Assembly (NCBI GenBank): GCA_002393575.1 | Contig: DGSN01000062.1 | Coordinates: 62,001 to 126,000, forward strand | Direction of reading: 5' to 3' | DNA length: 64,000 bases | Origin: Prevotellaceae bacterium UBA4361 | Lineage (GTDB): Bacteria; Bacteroidota; Bacteroidia; Bacteroidales; Bacteroidaceae | Shown here: piece by piece, positions 56,619 to 64,000 of the stretch | Position numbering within the stretch: position 1 is the first letter of the stretch | Layout: the number at the start of each line of letters is the position of its first letter | Notes under the pieces: model-generated | The model's database searches: none | The model's input: only the letters and a program-made list of their open reading frames with translations | What the model was told of the DNA's origin: nothing | Position numbers and translations under genes: made by a program

Positions 56619-58745
56619 TTATTGTGTAACGATGAATTTCTTTCCATCGCGAATGTAGATGCCACGCGAAGGAATGGTGACAACTTGTCCTGCAAGGTTG
56701 TAGATGCGATGGTCAGACCGAGTGTCGGAATGGAGCGAGGAGATTCCCGTATCAAGTGAACCGCCCGTAAGGGTGATGGCGTAGCAAGCCTGATTGTCGC
56801 CCGAAGGAGTGAAGGAGAGTTCACTTGTGACAGGAACAGCGAACTCGATGGTGTGGGTGGCAGAATTGACTGCCGCATCACGTGCTGGATAAGGATAGAC
56901 GTCAGCCTCGTAAGTGATGCCATTGAGTTCCTTCAGATAACCCGTCTGGCCGTCGCCATTGCAATAGCCCGTGAAGGTGGCTTTCGTGATGGCAATGCCA
57001 TCGGGGATGCGAATGACAAACTGCATGTTGCGTGTGAACTTCATCGTGCCATTCGTTCCTGCTGCATAAGCCTTGTCCTTTTCGTTGGTGATGCTGAATC
57101 CATCGTCGAAGTTCCATGTACTGGTAGGGTTGGAGTCCACGTAAGTTGAAGATGATAGCGTGTAATCCTTCACTTCCGTGGGCGTGTCGTCGCTGGGCGT
57201 GATGGGTTCACCTCCTCCGTCCATCGTCTGCGTACCGCTCATGACCGTTCCACCTTCGTTTTGGGCTGCGGTGATGTCGGCAACAATGCTGTTCATATAG
57301 ATTTCGAGATTGGTGTAACCATCCTCTGCCACCAGTTTACCATCGTTTGCATCGTTCGGATTGAGTCCATGACTGCTCTCCCAAGTGTCAGGCATACCGT
57401 CACCGTCCGTATCGGTCTGCACGTCGTAGGTTTTGAGTTCAGGCCAAGCCGACCAATCAGCAGGAGCATTGGCGGGTTTGTTGTCATCCTGAGAATTGAT
57501 GATGCCTGGATAATTCCCAGAGCCAGTGCTGGTAGCTGTGCCACGACGCGTGTCGTTGACCATCTGCTCATCTACCCAGTCACGATGGAGGGAAGCACCC
57601 ACATAGCTCAGCACGCGCTCGTAGGCTTGCTCTGCAGTATGCGTGGTGACAGCCTCGTATTTAATAGGCACATCCACCTTCATGGTGTCCTTGGTGGCTT
57701 GAGTGTAGGTGTTGTCAACCGAACCGTTGTCGATTTGATTATACATGCCGTAAGTCCAGTTGTCCTTCGTCACATTGCTGTACTTGCTGTTGACATTTCC
57801 ATTCACGTAATACTTTCCCCACACGTGCCACATCAAATCCCATTGATTAGGGTTGGCGGTGTTGTGGTGTGTGTATTCAGATGTACGAATACCCACTGCT
57901 GCAATGCGGCGCTGGATGGTGGTGTTGCGCTTCTCTGTGGCAGGACCTACCTTGTAGTAGTTGTTCACCATGTTCACATTCATGCCTTCACCTCCGTAGC
58001 AACCATTGCCAGCCCAATTGTAGATGACGTTGTTACGGAAGTCCATGCGTTCGTCGGTCTGTGTGCTTGGACGAGGACCGAGGCGAGGTGTGCGCGATTC
58101 GTTGTGCGCAATGAGGTTGTGATGATAGGATGCGCCCGAACCGCCCCAGTTGCCTCCATAGCCGTGTGCTCCCTTGGAGTGTCCTGCATTCTTCAGACTC
58201 TGCGAAGCAATGCACCACTGCACGGTGAGGTTCTTGGAACCATAGACCGAGAGACACTCGTCGATGCTCCAGCTGACGGAACAATGGTCGATGATGATGT
58301 TCTGTGAGTCCATGCCACCCAGTCCGTCACCTTCGTGATAAGCCACGTTCTTGTTGCCCAAACGGAAACGGATGTATCGGATGATGATGTTCCTGCATGA
58401 AATGACAAACGGATAATCGGCAATGCAAATGCCATCACCTGGAGCAGTCTGTCCTGCTATCGTCACATTGGCATTGCGGATAGTGAGTTCGCTTTTCAGA
58501 TGAATGGTTCCCGACACGTCGAACACGATGGTTCGTGTGCCACTCTGGTTGCAGGCATAGCGGAAAGAGCCCTTGGTGTTGGTGTCTTCGAGTGTCGTGA
58601 CATGATAGACCGTACCGCCTCGTCCACCCGTAGTGAAGCGTCCGAAGCCTTCTGCACCAGGAAAAGCCAGCTGTTGGGCATGGAGCAAAGAAAGAGAAAA
58701 GAAGGAAACGACAAATGCAAGACTAAAAAGAATTTTCCTTTTCAT
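56619..58745 (-). CDS. Pectate lyase (PL1-type), secreted
   Basis: The 708-residue protein has a signal peptide and a parallel beta-helix (about 22-440) with FPGAEGFGRFTTGGRGG, IIIDHCSVSWSIDECLS, WCIASQSL and NLIAHNESRTPRLGP, the pattern of Bacteroidetes PL1 pectate lyases (Ca-dependent beta-elimination of polygalacturonate). A segment with DTDGDGMPDTWE (about 440-460) is a Ca-binding thrombospondin type 3-like linker. A beta-rich domain and a type IX-style C-terminus (RIYNLAGQVVTIPSRGIYIR) follow. It is the most direct evidence for pectin as the substrate of this locus. Confidence 0.9.
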   Translation of the reverse strand: MKRKILFSLAFVVSFFSLSLLHAQQLAFPGAEGFGRFTTGGRGGTVYHVTTLEDTNTKGSFRYACNQSGTRTIVFDVSGTIHLKSELTIRNANVTIAGQTAPGDGICIADYPFVISCRNIIIRYIRFRLGNKNVAYHEGDGLGGMDSQNIIIDHCSVSWSIDECLSVYGSKNLTVQWCIASQSLKNAGHSKGAHGYGGNWGGSGASYHHNLIAHNESRTPRLGPRPSTQTDERMDFRNNVIYNWAGNGCYGGEGMNVNMVNNYYKVGPATEKRNTTIQRRIAAVGIRTSEYTHHNTANPNQWDLMWHVWGKYYVNGNVNSKYSNVTKDNWTYGMYNQIDNGSVDNTYTQATKDTMKVDVPIKYEAVTTHTAEQAYERVLSYVGASLHRDWVDEQMVNDTRRGTATSTGSGNYPGIINSQDDNKPANAPADWSAWPELKTYDVQTDTDGDGMPDTWESSHGLNPNDANDGKLVAEDGYTNLEIYMNSIVADITAAQNEGGTVMSGTQTMDGGGEPITPSDDTPTEVKDYTLSSSTYVDSNPTSTWNFDDGFSITNEKDKAYAAGTNGTMKFTRNMQFVIRIPDGIAITKATFTGYCNGDGQTGYLKELNGITYEADVYPYPARDAAVNSATHTIEFAVPVTSELSFTPSGDNQACYAITLTGGSLDTGISSLHSDTRSDHRIYNLAGQVVTIPSRGIYIRDGKKFIVTQ

Positions 58746-58770
58746 AACAATGGAATAGGTTTATTATAAA

Positions 58771-58813
58771 CAAAAAATCTGTGGAAACCCTTTGTGTCGG
58801 GTTCCACAGATTT
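58771..58813 (-). terminator. Terminator inside the pectin locus
   Basis: On the minus strand AAATCTGTGGAACCC pairs with GGGTTTCCACAGATTT (one bulge) and is followed by a T run. It separates the Sus genes from the two enzyme genes and may reduce their transcription. Confidence 0.8.
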
Positions 58814-58829
58814 CAATACGTTCGATGGA

Positions 58830-60554
58830 TTACTTCAGCCAGCGAGGGTCACCAGCCTTTGCCTTGTTTGCCTCATCGCTGATAAGTGTGAAGTCGCTTG
58901 GGTCGAGAGTCGCATTGCCTTCAGCATCCACACCTGGCTGAGGGTTCAAGAATGTGCCTGTAACATCTGTGCTGAGAACAGTGCCTTCGATGTAGTTGTC
59001 AACATCGGTTCCATCAGCCTTCATGCGCTTCACGAAGTCGCTGGTGTAGTAGATGTCGCTTGCAGATGGTGCAACAGCACCTGTCCAGCCCTTGATACCC
59101 GTAGCTCCTTCGCCAACGTCACCCTTCGTGTAGAGTTCGCCAGCAGGTCCGAAGAGGCAGTTCTTCATCGTGATGCCGCCAGGGATGTCATCATCCTGCA
59201 ATTCGATGATACCACGGCTTGGCTGAGAGAAGTAAACGAAGGTACAGTTCTGAATATCTACGCTCTGAGTGCAACCACCCGACTTGTTCTTCGTGTTGAC
59301 GAACATACGAACGCAGTTAGCAAAGGTAGAGTTCGAAACCTTGATGTTGTGGATGGAAGCATCACCATTATCTACGTTTGTGATGCCATAGCCACCGATA
59401 TACTCGAAGATGCAATCGTCGATAATGACATTATCCACCTCATTGGTTGAACGAATGCGAAGCACACCACGCTTGTAGCGAACCTCACAGCTCTGGAGTG
59501 TGAGTGTGTGCATCTTGGCATCGCTCTGAGGGTTGAAGAGGTAAGTACCACCAAAGTTGCCGCTTGAGCGAGGCTTTGACTCATCGTCTGTGAAGTCAAT
59601 CTTCTCAAATGTAACACCAGCAATGTCAACACCAGAAGGGAGGTCGAAGTTACCAGTTACATTCCAAATTGCCTTGCCAGAAAGAGAGAGACCTGTCACA
59701 AACTTAATCGTTCCCTTGGTAGAAGGCAATTTCACAGTTTCCAAACGATAGTTCATGCCACCCTGAAGCACGATATTGATGTTCTGGTCAGGATTTTCTC
59801 TTACCAAAGAGTCGATATTGTCGGTATTGATCCACTTCAGGCTCTCGCTTTCACTCAAGCCACGGAGGTCAACCACAACGCCGTCATAGCTTTCAGCAGC
59901 AACCGTCGTGAAACGCTTCTTGCCCTGATAGTTGTCATTCGAGTAAGCGAGCACACGGTAAGCTGTCTTTGGCTCCAATCCCGTCACAATCTTCGAGCAA
60001 GCTGCTTTGTCATCTTCGCTCAGTACAACAGATTTCACGTAAGAGCCATCGCTGTCCTTCACAATCTGAAGCGAATCGTAAACCACTCCATTGCTCCACT
60101 TCACACGCACCTGTGTATCAATGATGTCGGAAGTGGAAATGTTGTAAAGGCTCGTTGGAAAGTCGGCAGAAGTGATGGAGAATGTGTAATCCTTCGACTG
60201 CAAACCTGTCACTGTGTTTCTCGACTTCACACCAATGTTGTAGTCGGTGTCGTACTTCAAGTTGTCGAAACGAACGTAGTTGGTGTCAACGCTGACAACA
60301 CGCTCATCCAAACCATCGGTCGAGCGAAGCGTCACTTCATACTGGTTAGCATCCTTGAACTTGTCCCATGACACCGTAACGTATGGCACATTCTCCGATG
60401 TCAAACCAATAACAACATCCTCATCGGTATTGATGATAGGGCGGAACAATGCATCGGCTTTTGCCAAATCCTCGTCATCACTACATGCAGAGAACACCCC
60501 TCCAACAAGCACCGAGGCAATGAAAAGCCACAAATATTTATTTACCTTTTTCAT
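58830..60554 (-). CDS. DUF4957/DUF5123-type surface lipoprotein (SusE/F position)
   Basis: Starting at MKKVNKYLWLFIA (60554), the protein has 574 residues and a lipobox (FSAC, Cys24). The N-terminal part has two fibronectin-like modules (about 40-130 and 135-220), the middle and C-terminal parts are right-handed beta-helix-like (LQSCEVRYKRGVLRIRSTNE, VDIQNCTFVYFSQPSRGII). This is the DUF4957-DUF5123 arrangement often found with pectin loci. It probably binds polygalacturonan at the cell surface. It lies 16 bases after SusD; a terminator follows. Confidence 0.85.
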   Translation of the reverse strand: MKKVNKYLWLFIASVLVGGVFSACSDDEDLAKADALFRPIINTDEDVVIGLTSENVPYVTVSWDKFKDANQYEVTLRSTDGLDERVVSVDTNYVRFDNLKYDTDYNIGVKSRNTVTGLQSKDYTFSITSADFPTSLYNISTSDIIDTQVRVKWSNGVVYDSLQIVKDSDGSYVKSVVLSEDDKAACSKIVTGLEPKTAYRVLAYSNDNYQGKKRFTTVAAESYDGVVVDLRGLSESESLKWINTDNIDSLVRENPDQNINIVLQGGMNYRLETVKLPSTKGTIKFVTGLSLSGKAIWNVTGNFDLPSGVDIAGVTFEKIDFTDDESKPRSSGNFGGTYLFNPQSDAKMHTLTLQSCEVRYKRGVLRIRSTNEVDNVIIDDCIFEYIGGYGITNVDNGDASIHNIKVSNSTFANCVRMFVNTKNKSGGCTQSVDIQNCTFVYFSQPSRGIIELQDDDIPGGITMKNCLFGPAGELYTKGDVGEGATGIKGWTGAVAPSASDIYYTSDFVKRMKADGTDVDNYIEGTVLSTDVTGTFLNPQPGVDAEGNATLDPSDFTLISDEANKAKAGDPRWLK

Positions 60555-60570
60555 GTTTTTTCTTATGGAT

Positions 60571-62730
60571 TTAATAGTTTTCATTTTCTACTATACCAAC
60601 AACAACATTGATGCCTTCACCAGCACTGTTGGCAAGGATTCCGTAACCCTCGTTGCTGAGGGCTTCACTTGAGTTGAGTGTCGTAGTACTGATTGGGAGA
60701 TAGAATGGAACAATGCCGTCGCCAGTCAACGCACCGTTGGAATAGCCACGATAGATGCGAGTTGCATAATCGCTTGCCTGGTATTCGTCGTGACGAGTGA
60801 TGTTGGAATCCTCATCTGGATTCACCGTTACCGTCAAAGCAGAAGCACCTTCACCCAGCACGTATGTCTTGATACCCGTAGAAGCATCTGTTGTCTTTGT
60901 GCAAGCCGTGTAGGAAGTGCCTTTATAAATATATGTACGCACGCGCTTGAGCATCGAAGAACCCCAGTTCAGACGATACCATCCGCTGACATCTGCATCT
61001 TCAGCTAACTTGTACTTCGTGTTGAGCCAAGTGATGCGGCTCTTGGTATTGTTCGCCGTAGGTCCCAACTTGTAGTAGAGGTAGTTTGCCCAGTTTGCAT
61101 ACTTGGTAACATCTGGATAAGCAGCCTTTACGCTTTCATCCATCATCAAGTCTGGGTTCTGAGCAATACCCCAAACAAGCATGGTGCGCATAGCCTCTTC
61201 AATCTTCTTGGCATAGAGGTTCCAGCGAATGAGGTCGAAACGACGCAGACCTTCACCACCAAACTCCCAAGCACGCTCGTCAACGATGGCGTTGAAGAAC
61301 GCATCCTTGCTCGTAGAAACAGTAGCAACATAGTTGTCAACCTGCTCTGCATAGTTAGCCTGACCAGCGAAAGCACGAGCACGCACTGCCTTCAGCGCAT
61401 TCTGTGCCACAGCTGTTGGACCATTGAGCTCGTTCTCAGCCTCTGCCAACATCAAGAGCACATCGGAGTAGCGCATGAGAGGGAAGTTGATACCCGTACC
61501 CTTCGAAGACTCCTTACCCAGCTCCTTCGTTGCAAGGGCACGGTCCCACTTACCAACGCTGATACCTGTCACGCTGTTCACGCCAATCGTATCGTTGTCG
61601 TGCATCCATGTTGCGCAGCAAACATCACGACGCTGGTCGCCATCGGCAAACGACATGTAGTAAGACGGAGTGAGACCCACCTGGTTCGTGGTGTTACCCT
61701 TAGCGCAAGCACCCGTGTTCGTCACACCGAAGCACCAGCCCACATCGCCACCAAAGCTTTCAACAAATGCCACCTCGTAGAGCACCTCGCCATTGTTCAC
61801 CACAGTGTACTGGTTCTCGTTGAGGAAAGCCTGATTATAGTCAGAATTCAAGTTTCTTGGCTTCAGGTTAATCAGCTTCTGAGCATAGTTCTTAGCCATC
61901 TGATAGTAGTCCTGATAAGTGTGAGCCGTCACTGTGTTGCCAGCCAAGTCGGTGTAAGTGACAGACAGCGAGTCAGCATTCACATCCAAGTAGTCGTCAG
62001 CACGCTTCATTTCGTTATTCACCGTCTTGGCATAGCCAGCACGGAAGAGAGCGATGCGGGCAATCATACCGATGGCAAAGTCGCGAGTGATGCGCTCAAT
62101 GCCACCCGTGTTCACATCCGAGAACTTCATAGCAGGCTCAATGTTCACCATTTGCTGGAGCAAACGGCTATAGATGACAAACTTGTCGGTACGAGGCTTG
62201 TCGAGAACCTGTCCCCAAGCAGCTGGCACCTCATAATAAGGCACATCGCCCCAGAAATTGCACATCAGATAGTAGCGGTAAGCCTTCAGGAAGATAGCCT
62301 CACCCTTCATCTGCTGCATTTCCGACTCATTGCCAATAGCACTGTTGTCGATACCTGTAATCACCTGGTTAGCACGGTCAATCGCCTGAAGGTTATGGTT
62401 CCAGGCAGCATACACATCGTTGAAACCAACAATGGCAGACGACTGGAGCGACCAAACAGCACGACGGTCGCTACTTGGCACACCAGCACTTGGTGCGCTC
62501 GCTTCCACGTCTGTGTTCTGCATCCAAACGTTGGACATACGCGACGTATAAGAGTCCTGTCCAAACAAGTTATACACACCGTTGAGAGCCAACAGCGTGT
62601 TTTCCGTACTCGAATAGACGAAATTGGCATCTTCCTGAGATGGAGACGAAACATCCAACTTATCAGCACAAGCACTCAGACCAACTACGCCTACGGTTGC
62701 TATTACTATATATTTATTGATGAACTTCAT
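60571..62730 (-). CDS. SusD/RagB-family glycan-binding lipoprotein
   Basis: The 719-residue protein has a lipobox (GLSAC, Cys21) and a TPR-like helical fold. Typical segments are NTLLALNGVYNL, EAIFLKAYRYYLMCNFWGDVPYYE, MRYSDVLLMLAEAENEL and DERAWEFGGEGLRRFDLIRWN. It forms the lid of the SusC transporter and captures oligosaccharide at the cell surface. It is 151 bases below the SusC-like gene, a gap filled with word repeats. Confidence 0.95.
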   Translation of the reverse strand: MKFINKYIVIATVGVVGLSACADKLDVSSPSQEDANFVYSSTENTLLALNGVYNLFGQDSYTSRMSNVWMQNTDVEASAPSAGVPSSDRRAVWSLQSSAIVGFNDVYAAWNHNLQAIDRANQVITGIDNSAIGNESEMQQMKGEAIFLKAYRYYLMCNFWGDVPYYEVPAAWGQVLDKPRTDKFVIYSRLLQQMVNIEPAMKFSDVNTGGIERITRDFAIGMIARIALFRAGYAKTVNNEMKRADDYLDVNADSLSVTYTDLAGNTVTAHTYQDYYQMAKNYAQKLINLKPRNLNSDYNQAFLNENQYTVVNNGEVLYEVAFVESFGGDVGWCFGVTNTGACAKGNTTNQVGLTPSYYMSFADGDQRRDVCCATWMHDNDTIGVNSVTGISVGKWDRALATKELGKESSKGTGINFPLMRYSDVLLMLAEAENELNGPTAVAQNALKAVRARAFAGQANYAEQVDNYVATVSTSKDAFFNAIVDERAWEFGGEGLRRFDLIRWNLYAKKIEEAMRTMLVWGIAQNPDLMMDESVKAAYPDVTKYANWANYLYYKLGPTANNTKSRITWLNTKYKLAEDADVSGWYRLNWGSSMLKRVRTYIYKGTSYTACTKTTDASTGIKTYVLGEGASALTVTVNPDEDSNITRHDEYQASDYATRIYRGYSNGALTGDGIVPFYLPISTTTLNSSEALSNEGYGILANSAGEGINVVVGIVENENY

Positions 62731-62734
62731 ATTG

Positions 62735-62881
62735 TGAGTTTTTAAGTTTTTAAGTCTTTAAGAGTTAAAAGTCTTAGAAAGTTAATAGTTAAAAGTTAAT
62801 AAGTTGAAACTCATTGACATTTTAATTTTTAATTTTTAATTTTTAACTCACCAAAGTTTTTAACTTTTAATTTTTAACTTA
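62735..62881. repeat. Word-repeat hairpin (AGTTAAAAGTT word) between SusC and SusD
   Basis: From the SusC side: TAAGTTAAAAATTAAAAGTT words, then a loop near ACTTTGGTGAG, then further TTAAAAATTAAAAATTAAAA and AACTTTTAACT-type words. It is unusual for the SusC-SusD spacer to hold such an element, and it may set the ratio of the two proteins. Confidence 0.7.
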
Positions 62882-64000
62882 TTAGAGCGTGAGGTTAACA
62901 CCGAAGGTGAAAGAGCGGCTCTTTGGATAAGAAGAATAGTCGATACCAGGAGTCAAACCCGAATAGCTGCTATTGCGAGCGTAAGAGCTCACCTCTGGGT
63001 CATAGCCCGAGTAGTTGGTAATCACGAAGAGGTTCGAACCCGTCACATAGAAGCGCAGACGGTCCACACCAAACTTCTTTGTGAAGCTCTTTGGCAAAGT
63101 GTAACCAATCGTCAAGCTCTGCAAGCGGAGGAAAGAAGCCTTCTCCATTGCCCAGTCTGTAGGCAGAACCACAGCCGAACCGAACGAATAAGGGCTCCAG
63201 TATTCCTTCTGGCGAGGACCCTCGTTCCACTTCGCAAGGTCTTCCAAGCTGGTCAGCAACTCACCCGTCTCAGGGTTCATGTAAGAATAAGAGTTGCTCT
63301 GGTTCATGATGTTCAGCATGTTAGGATAAGTACCCGAACGATACTGCTGAGTAGAAGCAATCTTGTTGGCATTGTAGAGGTCGTTGCCCACAGTGAAAGT
63401 GAAGTTGGCATTGAAGTCGAAGTCATAAACAGTACCCGACAGACCGAAACCACCCGAGAACTTAGGGTTGGTGTCACCAATCACCGTGATATCCTTTGCA
63501 TCAACCACACCGTCCTCATTGATATCCTGCAACTTGATAGTACCAGGACGAATGCCGATAGCACCACCGAGCAGAGCCGTCGTTGCAACACCATCCTTCA
63601 GCTTGTAAGTATTCGTAGCAGCATCATAGCTTTCGAAATCATTCGTCGTGTAGTAGCCAGCAGTCTTCCAGCCATATACCAAACCGATAGGGTCGCCCAC
63701 GCGAACAATGTAGTCCTGCTGGTTGCGGTTGTCAGTACCAGCCCATCCCGAAGCAAACGTCATTTCCTTCATGCCCTCGGCAATCTCCTTCACGTTCGAC
63801 TTGTCGAAGCCAATGTTGAAGTTAGCATTCAGCGTGAAGTTCTTCTTCGTGAAGATAGCAGCATTCAGCGAGAATTCCCAACCCTTGTTGCTCGTTTCAC
63901 CACAGTTCTCATAAACGCTCGTGTAGCCAGGAGCCGTGATGTTGTGCTGAATCAAAAGGTCGCTCGTGTTGTTCCAGTAGTATTCGATGCTACCGTTGAT
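62882..64000 (-). CDS. SusC-like TonB-linked outer-membrane transporter, C-terminal part
   Basis: The frame is open from the window edge to 62882, giving 372 residues. The sequence has the C-terminal barrel features of SusC/RagA proteins: EYYWNNTSDLLIQHN, KGWEFSLNAAIF, DWAMEKASFLRLQSLTIGYT, RLRFYVTGSNLFVIT and a terminal SRSFTFGVNLTL. Its N-terminal part (plug domain) is outside the window. It imports oligosaccharide together with the SusD protein that follows. Confidence 0.93.
   Translation of the reverse strand: MNGSIEYYWNNTSDLLIQHNITAPGYTSVYENCGETSNKGWEFSLNAAIFTKKNFTLNANFNIGFDKSNVKEIAEGMKEMTFASGWAGTDNRNQQDYIVRVGDPIGLVYGWKTAGYYTTNDFESYDAATNTYKLKDGVATTALLGGAIGIRPGTIKLQDINEDGVVDAKDITVIGDTNPKFSGGFGLSGTVYDFDFNANFTFTVGNDLYNANKIASTQQYRSGTYPNMLNIMNQSNSYSYMNPETGELLTSLEDLAKWNEGPRQKEYWSPYSFGSAVVLPTDWAMEKASFLRLQSLTIGYTLPKSFTKKFGVDRLRFYVTGSNLFVITNYSGYDPEVSSYARNSSYSGLTPGIDYSSYPKSRSFTFGVNLTL

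Overview
The window looks like a chromosomal segment from a Bacteroidales bacterium, most likely Prevotellaceae (Prevotella-like). The evidence is a SusC/SusD pair, many secreted proteins with type IX-style C-terminal domains, a BspA-like leucine-rich repeat protein, an ECF sigma / STN-barrel signalling trio, and many promoters of the Bacteroidetes form TAnnTTTG, often with TTG or TTTG about 19-23 bases upstream. No tRNA, rRNA, insertion sequence or prophage was found. Species-level assignment is inference.

Layout. 1-9.5 kb: exonuclease III, a membrane-bound winged-helix regulator, a TonB-type barrel with a secreted partner, the ABC-F factor EttA, a large secreted protein and a 51-residue small protein. 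10-12.1 kb: an M61 metallopeptidase and ribosomal protein S15. 12.3-18.4 kb: two secreted proteins with cohesin-like and dockerin-like modules, one of 1740 residues with GLUG repeats. 18.4-20.3 kb: a low-GC DUF2971 gene and a 1.2 kb non-coding region full of structured repeats. 20.3-25.7 kb: a leucine-rich repeat protein and a 1153-residue BNR/LamG/dockerin protein. 25.9-30 kb: a Fur-family regulator divergent from a metal efflux permease, then a thioredoxin/TonB-C protein. 30.2-38.2 kb: a leucine-rich protein, a secreted endonuclease/phosphatase-fold dockerin protein, an iron alcohol dehydrogenase, GpmI and a GH43-like enzyme. 38.3-39.1 kb: a MntA/HepT-type toxin-antitoxin pair. 39.2-43.4 kb: sigma factor, anti-sigma-like protein and STN barrel. 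43.9-49.1 kb: DIP1984 protein, a GH2 enzyme, a lipoprotein and small membrane or secreted proteins. 49.4-53.3 kb: a low-GC four-gene operon (secreted protein, trypsin-like lipoprotein protease, zinc-ribbon/Sel1 membrane protein, zinc-ribbon membrane protein) of no known role. 54-64 kb: a probable pectin utilisation locus (SusC, SusD, a DUF4957/DUF5123-like lipoprotein, PL1 pectate lyase, GH3).

The most unusual content is between genes. Many intergenic gaps hold hairpins built from a short word that is repeated and then reverse-complemented; the word differs from locus to locus. Four of them share a 23-base core. These elements usually begin at or within a few bases of stop codons, some supply the last codons of a gene, and two supply the signal-peptide codons of secreted glycosidases. 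Separately there are three tandem palindrome arrays with exact 21 or 22 base periods, and two roughly 200-base foldback elements of the same architecture.

Functionally, the right end and several central genes point to uptake and degradation of plant polysaccharide, probably pectin, at the cell surface, with housekeeping genes interspersed.
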